Assembly: GCA_020348305.1 (NCBI GenBank)
Contig: CP070746.1
Span: forward strand, 3,522,897-3,565,318
From: Desulfobacterales bacterium
GTDB lineage: Bacteria > Desulfobacterota > Desulfobacteria > Desulfobacterales > JAHEIW01
Direction: 5' to 3'
Length of the DNA stretch: 42,422 bases
Below, piece after piece: positions 24,950 through 33,837 of the stretch. The position numbers and the translations under genes are program-made. The notes beneath the pieces are model-generated. The model was not told where the DNA came from. It worked only from the letters and a program-made list of their open reading frames with translations, and searched no databases. The number at the start of each line of letters is the position of its first letter. The first letter of the stretch is position 1.

Positions 24950-25423
24950 TCATATCAGCGTACCGGAATAAAGATCCAGGTGGTGTTCAATCTTGGTGAA
25001 AATGTCTTTGAATTTCCTGAAATCTTTGTTGGAGATATTTTCAGTATATTTTAAAAAATCCAGATACATATCGTGGTGGAATTTTTCATGCCCCTCAAAT
25101 GCTTTCCGACCTTTGGGGGTCAGTTCGAGAAAGGTCTCTTTTTCACTGGGAGGGAATTTGATCTTTTTAACAAATTTCTTCCGGACCAGCCTGTTGACCA
25201 TCTGTGAAACTGCTCCTTTTGTAATCCCCAGCAATTCGGCCAGCTGAGTCACATTAATACGAAAATTTTTCCCAATTGCCTCTATGGTATGAATTTCCGA
25301 GGGATACAGCATCTCCTCAACGCCAAAATCCATCGGGACCTTCTCAAACTGATTAAATTTATTCACAATCCTGACAAACTGCTCCATTATTTCGGCAAGT
25401 ATTTTTTCATTGGAATCTGTCAT
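24950..25423 (-). CDS. MarR-family transcriptional regulator
   Basis: Starting at ATG 25423 (MTDSNEKIL) the protein has 157 residues. The winged helix-turn-helix is recognisable: INVTQLAELLGITKGAVSQM, then VNRLVRKKFVKK and the wing FPPSEKETFLELTPKGRKAF. The flanking helices would form the MarR dimer interface. The six extra codons upstream (start 25441) are rejected because they lie in the operator. It likely represses its own promoter and the methyltransferase gene, releasing DNA on binding a ligand. Confidence 0.9.
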   Translation of the reverse strand: MTDSNEKILAEIMEQFVRIVNKFNQFEKVPMDFGVEEMLYPSEIHTIEAIGKNFRINVTQLAELLGITKGAVSQMVNRLVRKKFVKKIKFPPSEKETFLELTPKGRKAFEGHEKFHHDMYLDFLKYTENISNKDFRKFKDIFTKIEHHLDLYSGTLI

Positions 25424-26738
25424 AAAATAATAGTTTAGCAACTAAACTATTTTTGTCAAGAAAAATGTAACAGGAAATGTTTGTGAATAATAATGGACCT
25501 TCAATTAGAATCCATTTCGAAAAAGAGGGAACAAATATCCTACTTGGATGCAGATTGCATTTCATCCGGTGGCGCATCCTGGGTGAAGGTCTCGCCATCT
25601 TAAGCATGCGCAATTCCATATGCTCCGGTTGCATCCTGTCGAAAGCGTATTGTAAACGCCGGGGGGGCTCGAGAATATGTTCGAAGCTCATTATCCAGGT
25701 GCCCCAGCCCCAGGGGATTAGGGTTTTGCACCCTAAATCCGCTGACGCCTGGATAGCATCCTCCGGTGTGAAATGCCAGGAGCGCTGAAAATAGGCGGAT
25801 ATGGGCATCAGACAAATATCAAATTCACCATATCGTTTCCTCATGTCCTTAAACACATCACTGTAGCCGGTATCGCCTGAAAAATACACCCGCTGATTAT
25901 TCCACTCAAACAGCCAACCGCCCCACAGGGTTTGATTTGATTCATACATTGAGCGTCCCGATCTATGGTTGGCGGGCAGAAAATGAATCGTAAACTCTCC
26001 CAGAGTATCTCTGGTATACCAATCCATTCCGGTGACATCGGAATAACGTGAGGGAAATTCGGTTTGCATACCCCGCGGAACATAATAATGGGTTTCAGCA
26101 GGTAACTGTTTCAAGGTGTTGTAGTTTAAATGATCAAAGTGGTCATGAGAAATGGCAACGACGGTTATTTTGATCTCGCCAGGATTTTCAGATTCAGCGG
26201 ATAAGGGCAGATCTCGAACTGTGAGCGGTGGATCTGCGAAAAGCTCCATGGTGTCGGCATACTTCATCGTGCTCCCGGCCATTCCATCGATTTCCGCTAA
26301 AACCGGATCAACCAGGATCTGATATTTTTCACCCAGCTGAATCAGGAAGGTTGCGTGCCTGATCCATGTGATCTGAATGTCGTGAACAGGATAGTGAAGA
26401 AGATCCATATCTGGAGTAACCGTGTATTCAGCAGCATCATATCCCTTCGATCTGTCGATATCGCCTCTAGGATCCGTAAGGAGTGCATATTCCCGCTCTC
26501 CGATTTCGTGTGATTTACGAAATTCAATTTTATCATACGCGGATTCTTCCAGATAGCCATACGTAGGTGGAAACAAGTTGACATAACGCCGGCGTTTACC
26601 GTCCCACTGATCCAGTTCCGGGTTTATGATTACGGGCCAACTCGATGCCACACAGGCGGAGATTATCATAACTAACCCCACGCAAAGGAGAAAATGAAAC
26701 CATTTTGAAGTCGTATGTCTGATTTTAGCCTTCCTCAT
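25407..26738 (-). CDS. metallo-beta-lactamase fold lipoprotein (NAPE-PLD/UlaG-like), C-terminus frameshifted
   Basis: From ATG 26738 a lipoprotein signal ends at IISAC (Cys29). The hydrolase domain has IRHATFLIQLG, VDPVL, SHDHFDHLN (metal ligands, residues 197-203), PANHRSG and FSGDTGYSDVF, like NAPE-type phospholipase D and related lactonases. After LRMLKM (25596) the open frame reads through to 25407 with a foreign-looking tail. One base of offset gives GETFTQDAPPDEMQSASK and a stop at 25540, a natural end. One missing C near 25595 explains both, so the last 60 or so residues are probably aberrant. The catalytic core is intact. Confidence 0.8.
   Translation of the reverse strand: MRKAKIRHTTSKWFHFLLCVGLVMIISACVASSWPVIINPELDQWDGKRRRYVNLFPPTYGYLEESAYDKIEFRKSHEIGEREYALLTDPRGDIDRSKGYDAAEYTVTPDMDLLHYPVHDIQITWIRHATFLIQLGEKYQILVDPVLAEIDGMAGSTMKYADTMELFADPPLTVRDLPLSAESENPGEIKITVVAISHDHFDHLNYNTLKQLPAETHYYVPRGMQTEFPSRYSDVTGMDWYTRDTLGEFTIHFLPANHRSGRSMYESNQTLWGGWLFEWNNQRVYFSGDTGYSDVFKDMRKRYGEFDICLMPISAYFQRSWHFTPEDAIQASADLGCKTLIPWGWGTWIMSFEHILEPPRRLQYAFDRMQPEHMELRMLKMARPSPRMRHRMKCNLHPSRIFVPSFSKWILIEGPLLFTNISCYIFLDKNSLVAKLLFYDRFQ
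25429..25459 (-). promoter_or_regulatory. marR promoter with overlapping operator
   Basis: On the minus strand TTGACA (25459-25454) is followed by a spacer that contains the palindrome ATAGTTTAG-TTG-CTAAACTAT (25430-25450). The -10 region (AACTAT) falls inside it. A bound repressor would block RNA polymerase, so autoregulation is expected. The leader before the ATG at 25423 is very short and has no clear ribosome site. Confidence 0.8.
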
Positions 26739-26873
26739 GTATCCACACGCGCTCATGGTTTTTCTTCCATTTATGGGAAAATATATTCTCACTGCAGACA
26801 TGCAGAGCGCTCAATGTTAAAATTTACCGAAACTATAACCCCAAAAAAGCTGATAAATTATCTGGTTTTATTT

Positions 26874-26950
26874 CACCCCCACCCAACCTCCCGTCAAGGG
26901 GGAGGAGCTTTAGCTTGCCTCCCCTGGCGGGAGGGATTGAGGGAGGGGGC
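26874..26950. repeat. REP-like palindromic repeat, copy 1
   Basis: A C-rich block (CACCCCCACCCAACCTCCCG), GGGGGAGG, CCTCCCCTGGCGGGAGGG and GAGGGAGGGGG make two adjoining hairpins in the 26802-27021 spacer. It shares the CCTCCCC/GCGGGAGGG core with the block at 29865-29972. It resembles widespread REP-type intergenic elements. Confidence 0.7.
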
Positions 26951-27021
26951 ATAATGGCCATAACCTTGATTTGGGCTAAGGCCCGAAATTTCATTTGTTT
27001 TTCTTTGAGCGGACGCGAAAC

Positions 27022-28365
27022 TTAAAATCGCAATTTAAACACCGTTTCCTCATTGGGCGTTGAGCTGACCCGCAACGTTCCTTTATGTTGGCGCATAATC
27101 TGCCTGGAAAGGCTCAAGCCAATACCGGAACCCTGCTGTTTCGTGGTGAAAAACGGAATAAAGATATTCTCTGCAACTTCTTCAGTAATACCCCTGCCGT
27201 TATCCTTCACTTTAATCACCGGATTGCCAAGACCGTCTGTTCCGGCTTTCAATTTAATTTTAGGATTGCTGACGCTGTCAACGGCCTCCACCGCATTTTT
27301 GCAAAGATTGATCAACACCTGTTCAATCAGCCCTGCGTCAGCCGTAATCGCTAGGGACTCCGGATCGATCTGCATACTGAAATGTATGGATTTTAGTTCA
27401 AGTTGATCTTTCATCAGCTGCTCGACCCGTTCGAAAAGATCTTTGATGGGTACGATTTTGAAATCCGGTTTTGAAATCCTCGTAAGCTTTCTGTAATTCT
27501 CGATAAATTTCAAAAGGCCTTTGCTGCGTTTTTCAATGGTATTGACGGCATCGCGAACATCAACGATAACTTCATTCACCGTTTCCGTCACTTCGCATTC
27601 CTGATTATCTTTTAATAAGCCGTACGCCGTCGATGCTAAAGAAGCAATCGGAGTAATGGAGTTCATGATTTCATGGGTGAGCACGCGGATTAAATTTTGC
27701 CAGGACTTCATCTCCTCTTCTTCTAATTCGTTTTGGATGTTTTGCATCGCAACCAGCATCAACTGGTGTTTTCGTAAGACAAAGCCGGTGGCATAAATGG
27801 ATAACTGCAACAAATCCTCACCCTGCTGCAATTTAACCAGATCGTAACCACCGGGAGATAGATCAAAAAGCTTTTGGGCTAATCTCGAGCTGACGGACTC
27901 AAGGTCTTTTATATTACCAAGCCGCGGTATTTTTAATAATTTCTTTGCGGCATTATTTATGAGTTCAACCTCACCCTCCGGCTTAAAGGCAATCAGTCCG
28001 ATGCCGACATGATCCACAATGGTTTGCAGAAATCGAAAATGTTCTTCCTTCTCTATCTTAGCGCTTTGAAATTCTTTGATGACCTCAGTGAATGCGGCAT
28101 GCAATTCCTCAAAACCTGAACCTTTTAAATTGTTGGTAAATGATTGTGAAAAATCAGAATATTTGATGGAGTCAAGCAGCCGGGTTAAATCGCGGTTTGT
28201 CTTGGTCACATGCCGAATCAGAGAAAAAATTTGATAGGCCGCCAGCAGGCAGATGAAAATGCCGGCGGCGATAAAGTCGGTCTGAAAAAACAGGAAAACC
28301 AGAAGACAGATGGTGGCACTCAGAAGGAGTACGCGGATAATGCAGTTTATGTAAAAACGTTTCAT
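27022..28365 (-). CDS. sensor histidine kinase, NtrY-like
   Basis: The 447-residue protein starts with two membrane helices (residues 10-28 and 32-50) with almost no periplasmic loop, a HAMP-like segment, and a PAS domain at about 110-205. The kinase core has LTHEIMNSITPI with phospho-acceptor His231, NLCKNAVEAV (N box), DNGRGI (G1) and TKQQGSGIGLSLSRQI (G2). The 'HEIMNS' H-box and the small membrane part are typical of NtrY-type kinases that control NtrC-family regulators. It lies 83 bases downstream of the regulator gene and is the obvious partner. The signal is likely sensed in or near the membrane. Confidence 0.92.
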   Translation of the reverse strand: MKRFYINCIIRVLLLSATICLLVFLFFQTDFIAAGIFICLLAAYQIFSLIRHVTKTNRDLTRLLDSIKYSDFSQSFTNNLKGSGFEELHAAFTEVIKEFQSAKIEKEEHFRFLQTIVDHVGIGLIAFKPEGEVELINNAAKKLLKIPRLGNIKDLESVSSRLAQKLFDLSPGGYDLVKLQQGEDLLQLSIYATGFVLRKHQLMLVAMQNIQNELEEEEMKSWQNLIRVLTHEIMNSITPIASLASTAYGLLKDNQECEVTETVNEVIVDVRDAVNTIEKRSKGLLKFIENYRKLTRISKPDFKIVPIKDLFERVEQLMKDQLELKSIHFSMQIDPESLAITADAGLIEQVLINLCKNAVEAVDSVSNPKIKLKAGTDGLGNPVIKVKDNGRGITEEVAENIFIPFFTTKQQGSGIGLSLSRQIMRQHKGTLRVSSTPNEETVFKLRF

Positions 28366-28448
28366 ATAATCACTTTTGCATTTAGGGATTTAGGAATTAA
28401 AATCGAATTTGTTTCCTATTTAATCCCTAAATTCCTGAATTCCTGAAT

Positions 28449-29825
28449 TTACAATCCGTATTTTTCCATTCTACGGTAGAGTGATGTTCGGGTCAGGCCC
28501 AGCTCTTTGGCCGCATGCGAAACATTGCCTTCATATTTTTTAAGCGCCTTGCGGATTACGGCTTTTTCAACATTTTCAAGATTATAATTGTCAAATACAA
28601 CACCTTCAACTTCTTTTTCAGATTCCGGAAAAAGAAAATCGGCTGGCTGCAGCATGTTGGATTCCGACAAAATAACCGCACGTTCCAGGGTATGGATGAG
28701 TTCCCGAATATTTCCCGGCCAGTGGTATCGTTCCAATTTCTTTAGTGCCGGAGCAGTTACACCCGTAATGTTTTTTTGATATTTCTTTGAAAATATCCCT
28801 AAAAAATGATCCACTAAAAGCGGAACATCTTCCTGACGCTCACGCAGCGGCGGCAGATTAACTTCAACCGTATTGATGCGATATAAAAGATCCTGACGGA
28901 ATTCATTTTGTGAGACCATGTCATAGATAAGCATGTTGGTGGCACAAATTAAACGGATATTAATATCCTGGGGTTTATTCGAACCCACTCGGGTAACTTT
29001 ACGCGTTTCCAGGGCGCTTAACAGTTTCGCCTGCATGGCCAGCGAAAGATTACCGATTTCATCTAAAAAAAGCGTTCCACCATCCGCCAGTTCAAATCGT
29101 CCCGGACGGTTTTCTTTAGCATCGGTGAAGGCACCCTTCATGTGACCGAATAACTCACTTTCAAAAAGCGTTTCTGCAATTGCTCCCATGTCTACACTGA
29201 TGAAGGCCTCACTGGAGCGGGGGGATTGACGATGCAGGGCCCTGGCCACCAGTTCCTTACCGGTGCCGTTTTCACCAAGAATCAATATATCCGCATCCGT
29301 GGATGCGACTTTTTCAATAGTGGCAAACACCTTCTGAATTGCCGGGCTCACCCCGATCATATCATGGTATCGCTTGTCGATGTCCCGGCTCAATTGCTTT
29401 TCACGAGACCGCAGCCTATCTACTTCCAGTCTGGAATACCGCAAACTCAGAGCCGATGATATGGTGGCCAGCAGTTTTTCATTTTGCCAGGGTTTGAGCA
29501 CAAAATCCGTTGCACCGGCTTTGATGGCCTTCACCGCCATCTCCACATCACCAAAGGCCGTAATCAAGATTACCACGGCGGATGGATCAATCTGAAGGAT
29601 CTTGTCAAGCCACATAAACCCTTCGACTCCACTGGTGGCATCCATGGTGAAATTCATATCCAGCAGGACGATATCGTAATTCTCATTGATTAACAAAGTC
29701 GGAATTTTTTCCGGATCCTGCTCGGTATGGACCAGGGAAAAATGCTGCTTTAAAAACAAGCGTGCCGCCAGCAGCAGATCCTCATTATCATCCACGATCA
29801 GTATGTTGCCTGCGTTTTTAGACAT
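28449..29825 (-). CDS. sigma-54-dependent response regulator, NtrC family
   Basis: The 458-residue protein has three parts. The receiver domain (1-125) has phospho-acceptor Asp56 in DIVLLDMNF. The AAA+ domain (about 160-395) has GENGTGKE (Walker A, 184-191), the sigma-54 contact loop GAFTDA (231-236; a common variant of GAFTGA) and FLDEIGNL (Walker B). The C-terminal Fis-type helix-turn-helix has NVSHAAKELGLTRTSLYRRM. When phosphorylated it should open sigma-54 promoters. Two such promoters (23481 and 30352) flank it. It is first in the operon with the histidine kinase. Confidence 0.95.
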   Translation of the reverse strand: MSKNAGNILIVDDNEDLLLAARLFLKQHFSLVHTEQDPEKIPTLLINENYDIVLLDMNFTMDATSGVEGFMWLDKILQIDPSAVVILITAFGDVEMAVKAIKAGATDFVLKPWQNEKLLATISSALSLRYSRLEVDRLRSREKQLSRDIDKRYHDMIGVSPAIQKVFATIEKVASTDADILILGENGTGKELVARALHRQSPRSSEAFISVDMGAIAETLFESELFGHMKGAFTDAKENRPGRFELADGGTLFLDEIGNLSLAMQAKLLSALETRKVTRVGSNKPQDINIRLICATNMLIYDMVSQNEFRQDLLYRINTVEVNLPPLRERQEDVPLLVDHFLGIFSKKYQKNITGVTAPALKKLERYHWPGNIRELIHTLERAVILSESNMLQPADFLFPESEKEVEGVVFDNYNLENVEKAVIRKALKKYEGNVSHAAKELGLTRTSLYRRMEKYGL

Positions 29826-29864
29826 TTGTGTAGCTCCACTTTTTGATTTTCATTAGGATTTGTT

Positions 29865-29972
29865 CCCCTCCCCTAGCGGGAGGGGATAAAGGGGAGGGGG
29901 AAAAGAGTTTGAGACGCCTAACAGATCACCCTCACCCTGGCCCTCTCCCTTCAAGGGGAGGGAATTAACTGA
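29865..29972. repeat. REP-like palindromic repeat, copy 2
   Basis: CCCCTCCCCTAGCGGGAGGG, GGGGAGGGGG, CCTCACCCTGGCCCTCTCCC and AAGGGGAGGG form several nested hairpins between the regulator gene and the sigma-54 promoter region. It is related in core sequence to the block at 26874-26950. The rest of the 29826-30372 spacer holds an AT-rich stretch, the palindrome at 30187 and the promoter at 30352. Confidence 0.75.
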
Positions 29973-30186
29973 TGAATTTTCACAGCTTTAAAATATTCTT
30001 CAGAATTATCAATTGCCAGAAGCGTTCCAAACTGATCCAATTTCCGGTAAAAAATTAATATTTTGACAATTTAGCTGAAAAAACCTTAATTGTCTGTATT
30101 TATTTCAAATATGATTTTGTTAGAACTGGCTAAAAAAATTTTATGCTCTAGGTCAAAGTCCGATAAAAAATAATATTATCATAACT

Positions 30187-30202
30187 GTACGAATTCGTAC
30201 AC
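30187..30202. promoter_or_regulatory. 16-base perfect palindrome, candidate activator site
   Basis: TGTACGAATTCGTACA is self-complementary without a spacer and ends 150 bases upstream of the sigma-54 promoter, where NtrC-type activators usually bind. A matching copy was not found upstream of the promoter at 23481. Confidence 0.55.
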
Positions 30203-30351
30203 TTGTTGTATCATGAACGGACACCGAGCTGGCTTAAGACGAACAAACCTTTTAAAGCCAAGACAGAATTATACAATTAAATCGCAAATATTATATATGT
30301 TTTCAATAAGTAAGCGGTGTTTCAGATGCTAACACCTATCAGATTAAACCC

Positions 30352-30367
30352 TGGCACGCCCCTTGCT
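30352..30367 (+). promoter_or_regulatory. sigma-54 (-24/-12) promoter
   Basis: TGGCACGCCCCTTGCT has GG and GC exactly 10 bases apart. It differs from the promoter at 23481 in one base. It drives the ABC ATPase gene at 30421 and, probably, the permease gene behind it. Transcription should start near 30378, so the ATG at 30373 cannot be used. Confidence 0.92.
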
Positions 30368-30420
30368 CTGAAATGAGTTATTTAGCTAATACTTCGCTAG
30401 AACCAAAAAGGAGCCCACAC

Positions 30421-31140
30421 ATGATTCAAACAAAAAACCTTACCAAAATCTTCACTGCCGAAGAGGTGGAAACCACCGCATTGAACAATGTGAATGTAGA
30501 GATACAGGATGGAGAGTTCGTGGCTATCATGGGGCCTTCGGGATGCGGTAAATCTACCTTTTTACATATTGCCGGGATGCTAGATAAGCCCAGCGATGGC
30601 GAATATTACTTCATGAATGAGGAAGTCTCAAACTACTCCGAGAAAAAGCGAGCCAATTTACGCAAAGGAAACATTGGTTTTGTTTTCCAGAGCTTTAATC
30701 TTATCGATGAACTGACCGTTTTTGAAAACATCGAACTGCCGTTGTTGTATCTCGGTGTTTCAGCATCCGATCGAAAAAAGCAGGTAAATGACACCCTGGA
30801 GCAGCTGGAGCTGATGCCGCGCAAAAACCATTTCCCGCAGCAAATTTCCGGTGGTCAGCAACAGCGCGTTGCCGTCGCAAGGGCCGTCATCGCCAATCCC
30901 AAGGTTATTTTGGCGGATGAGCCCACGGGCAACCTGGATTCCTCCCACGGCGAGGAAGTCATGAAAATTTTAGTGGATCTCAATGAAAGAGGCATCACCA
31001 TTGTAATGGTCACCCACTCGCCTGCCTATGCGGATTATGCCAATAGAGTGGTCCATCTGTTTGACGGTCACATTGTATCGGAAAACTTAAAAGCTAAGTA
31101 TGACCGTCATATGCAGCTGCTGTCGGAGGTTACGAGTTGA
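30421..31140 (+). CDS. ABC transporter ATPase, MacB/LolD type
   Basis: From ATG 30421, behind AAAAGGAGCC, the protein has 239 residues. Walker A is GPSGCGKST (38-46), the signature ISGGQQQRVA (142-151) and Walker B VILADEPTGNLD (162-173). The size and the 'AVARAV..NPK' region are typical of the MacB/LolD/FtsE branch that powers FtsX-type permeases rather than importers. With the permease gene at 31364 it forms an efflux or lipoprotein-transport machine in the inner membrane, induced through the sigma-54 promoter 54 bases before the gene. Confidence 0.93.
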   Translation: MIQTKNLTKIFTAEEVETTALNNVNVEIQDGEFVAIMGPSGCGKSTFLHIAGMLDKPSDGEYYFMNEEVSNYSEKKRANLRKGNIGFVFQSFNLIDELTVFENIELPLLYLGVSASDRKKQVNDTLEQLELMPRKNHFPQQISGGQQQRVAVARAVIANPKVILADEPTGNLDSSHGEEVMKILVDLNERGITIVMVTHSPAYADYANRVVHLFDGHIVSENLKAKYDRHMQLLSEVTS

Positions 31141-31159
31141 CGGGTTGCACGGTACGCGT

Positions 31160-31317
31160 TGCGGGTTGCGCGTTCTCCGATTTTGAAATTTGGATTTTAG
31201 ATTTCGGATTTAAAAAAGTCCGAAGTCCCGAATTACGTTCTGCAGGGATCAGGTTACGAGATAAGAATTGGATATTATTCTAATCTTCAACCCAGAATAC
31301 ACAACGCGCAACACGCA
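31160..31317. repeat. long-spaced inverted repeat between ATPase and permease genes
   Basis: GTTGCGCGTT at 31165-31174 is the exact reverse complement of 31303-31312; with one mismatch the arms extend to 31160 and 31317. The spacer is AT-rich and includes a TTTGGATTTTAGATTTCGG stretch. It could fold in the mRNA between the two coding regions. Confidence 0.5.
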
Positions 31318-31363
31318 TCTCGGAACACGAAACAACAACCAGTTTAACTAACTAAACGATTCT

Positions 31364-33736
31364 ATGTTTAAAAATTACCTGACAGTATCATTTCGCAACA
31401 TCATCAAACACAAAGGCTATGCATTCATCAATATCGCGGGTCTTACCATCGGGTTGGCGGTGTTCATCCAGGTGGCTTCATTTGTTGATTTTCATGCTAA
31501 TTTTGACAGGTTTCACAAGCATGCGGATAGAATTTATAGTGTTATACAAATTCTTCCCTCGGCTGCTGAAGGCAAACGCCATTCCGCCAGAACGCTTGCT
31601 CCGCTGCTGCCCCTTTTGTCAAATAATTTTGATGAAATAGAAGATGCCACGCGTTGGATTCCGACGGCCAGGTGGATTGTCAGGGCTAAGAATAAAACCT
31701 TTTTTGCCGAAGAGGGCAGGCTCTGGGGCGTTGATCCGAATTTTTTGTTGTTTTTTAGTTTCAAAATGATCGCCGGAAATCCGGAAACCGCCCTGAAGGA
31801 GCCTAATTCGGTGGTTTTAACCGAATCAACGGCCCACAAATATTTCGGGAATGAAAACGCCATGGGCCGGACCATAACGCTGTCCAATACCTACAATTTC
31901 ACCGTCACGGGTGTTACCGAGGACGTCCCCTTAAATTCCAGTCTAAGGTACGAACTGCTGGTTTCGGCGAATACATTGAACTGGCAGACGAATTGGGAGG
32001 TCATCTGTGTTACATTCGTCAGGCTCACGGAAGAAAGTGACCCCCAAGATCTGGAGCTGCGATTTCCCAGTTTTATTCAGAGCCGGCTTTCACAATTAAA
32101 GGTTCCGCCAACGAAGATGTATTTGCTTCCTTTGACGGATTTGTATTTGAGGTCCCTGGACGTATATAGCGGTCTCTGGATGATATATCCTTTGCCTTTG
32201 CTACTTTTAACCCTTGCGGCAGGCATTACCCTTTTACTGGTCGTATGCTTCAATTTTATGAATCTGGCAACAGCACAGTATTTCGCGCGGACCAGAGAAA
32301 TTGGGATGCGCAAAGCCGTGGGGGCTTCCCGGTGGCAGTTGATGGGGCAGTTTTTGGGAGAATCGCTGCTCATGTCTATAATTGCCTTTTCGCTGGCCAT
32401 CGTACTTAACGAGCTGATGCATGCGCCATTTACCCGGCTGACATCAAATGAATTCTGGCCCGCAGCCCCGGAAATCTGGAACAACTCCTTTCTGATTGTT
32501 GAGCTTGTGATTGTTACCCTTCTGGTGGGAACGATGGCGGGCAGTTACCCGGCTTTTTTCTTATCCCGTTTGAGGCCGATTCAGGTTCTCAGGGGACAAC
32601 TTCAAACCGGCCGAAAAGGCTCACGGGTTCGCCAAATTCTGGTTGTTGCCCAATTTGTGGTCTCGATTTTAGCGATCGTATTTTCAATAGCAATCGATAA
32701 CCAATATAATTACATCTGTAATGTTGATCTGGGCTATAACAAGGAACGGGTGCTGGTCGTACCGCTGGGGCGCAGTTACTCGCGCTCCATGCTGCAACCT
32801 TTAAAAGAAGAGCTTAGCCGTCACCCCGATATCACCGTTGTTTCGGCGGCTTCGTATGTACCGGTAAGCCTGGACATCCCCCGCCAGGTCATAGCCGAGG
32901 GGGCCCTGGGTACAGAACCTCTGTATATGAACGTGTACCCGGTAGATTACGACTTTATTGAACTGCTTGAAATGAAAATTGTTCAGGGGAGATCATTTTT
33001 GCGCCAGCATGTCGACAGCGGCAAATTTATAATCAGCGAAGCTGCGGCTCGCAAATTGCCCTGGGAGAATCCCGTCGGAAAGAAGCTCACGGTACGGGGC
33101 AGAAAAGGCGTCATTATCGGGGTTGTCAGGGATTTTGAATTTGACAGGGTTGGCACAGACCAACTGCATGAGGCGCTGCAGCTGACAAATTATCTCAACT
33201 ATGTGTTTATTAAGCTCTCCGATGCACCCTTAACAAGAGTCGTAAATTTCATTGAAAACCGCTGGCATATCTTTGCACCCAATGAACCCTTTGAGTATGC
33301 CCTGCTTGAAGAGCGCTTTGGTAACTGGTGGCTATTTATCAAAAAATTAGCCGATCTGATCGGGCTCATTGGTATAGTTGCCATTATATTTTCCTGCCTC
33401 GGGCTGCTGGGGCTGGCATCATTTGCCACGCAACGGAGAACAAAAGAAATTGGAATTCGAAAAGCAAATGGTGCCACGGTGCCGAACATCATCAGACTGC
33501 TGCTAAGCGACTACCTGCGGCTAATTGCCATTGCAAATATTATTGCATGGCCAATTTGCTACATAGCCCTACAGAAATTTGTTCAATGGGGATGGAAGAA
33601 TTATTCAACAGATATCGGCCTTGGTCCGGTGGCGTTTGCCGCCATGGTAACACTGGTGACGGGATTGCTAGCGGTTTTGGTGCATACGATCAAAGCAGCG
33701 AAAGCGAATCCAATTGATTCCCTGCGCTACGAGTAA
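31364..33736 (+). CDS. MacB/FtsX-type ABC transporter permease
   Basis: The 790-residue inner-membrane protein has two MacB/FtsX halves. The first has an N-terminal helix (INIAGLTIGLAVFIQVAS), a periplasmic core domain of about 230 residues, and three helices with the motif RTREIGMRKAVGASRW. The second repeats this with RTKEIGIRKANGATVP and ends in NPIDSLRYE. Eight membrane helices in total fit the large permeases seen mainly in Bacteroidetes and Desulfobacterota. With the ATPase it would move a peptide, antibiotic or lipoprotein outward. No membrane-fusion protein or outer-membrane factor gene is adjacent. A terminator overlaps the stop codon. Confidence 0.92.
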   Translation: MFKNYLTVSFRNIIKHKGYAFINIAGLTIGLAVFIQVASFVDFHANFDRFHKHADRIYSVIQILPSAAEGKRHSARTLAPLLPLLSNNFDEIEDATRWIPTARWIVRAKNKTFFAEEGRLWGVDPNFLLFFSFKMIAGNPETALKEPNSVVLTESTAHKYFGNENAMGRTITLSNTYNFTVTGVTEDVPLNSSLRYELLVSANTLNWQTNWEVICVTFVRLTEESDPQDLELRFPSFIQSRLSQLKVPPTKMYLLPLTDLYLRSLDVYSGLWMIYPLPLLLLTLAAGITLLLVVCFNFMNLATAQYFARTREIGMRKAVGASRWQLMGQFLGESLLMSIIAFSLAIVLNELMHAPFTRLTSNEFWPAAPEIWNNSFLIVELVIVTLLVGTMAGSYPAFFLSRLRPIQVLRGQLQTGRKGSRVRQILVVAQFVVSILAIVFSIAIDNQYNYICNVDLGYNKERVLVVPLGRSYSRSMLQPLKEELSRHPDITVVSAASYVPVSLDIPRQVIAEGALGTEPLYMNVYPVDYDFIELLEMKIVQGRSFLRQHVDSGKFIISEAAARKLPWENPVGKKLTVRGRKGVIIGVVRDFEFDRVGTDQLHEALQLTNYLNYVFIKLSDAPLTRVVNFIENRWHIFAPNEPFEYALLEERFGNWWLFIKKLADLIGLIGIVAIIFSCLGLLGLASFATQRRTKEIGIRKANGATVPNIIRLLLSDYLRLIAIANIIAWPICYIALQKFVQWGWKNYSTDIGLGPVAFAAMVTLVTGLLAVLVHTIKAAKANPIDSLRYE

Positions 33737-33772
33737 AAACCGGCTTCAAAATCATATTTTGAAGCCGGTTTT
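33736..33772 (+). terminator. strong intrinsic terminator
   Basis: A 17-base perfect stem with a CAT loop (33753-33755); its first base is the last base of the permease stop codon. The 3' arm ends in GGTTTT. The flanking A and T runs make it able to work in both directions. Confidence 0.9.
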
Positions 33773-33837
33773 AATACAAATATCTTTTCATTTGAATATA
33801 AGCGGCAAGGGCCGATTTAGGGTTATTTTTTATCATT

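Noticed and set aside
30373..30420. Upstream start for the MacB-type ATPase
   Set aside because: It lies before the transcription start predicted from the sigma-54 promoter; 30421 has the ribosome site and the usual N-terminus.
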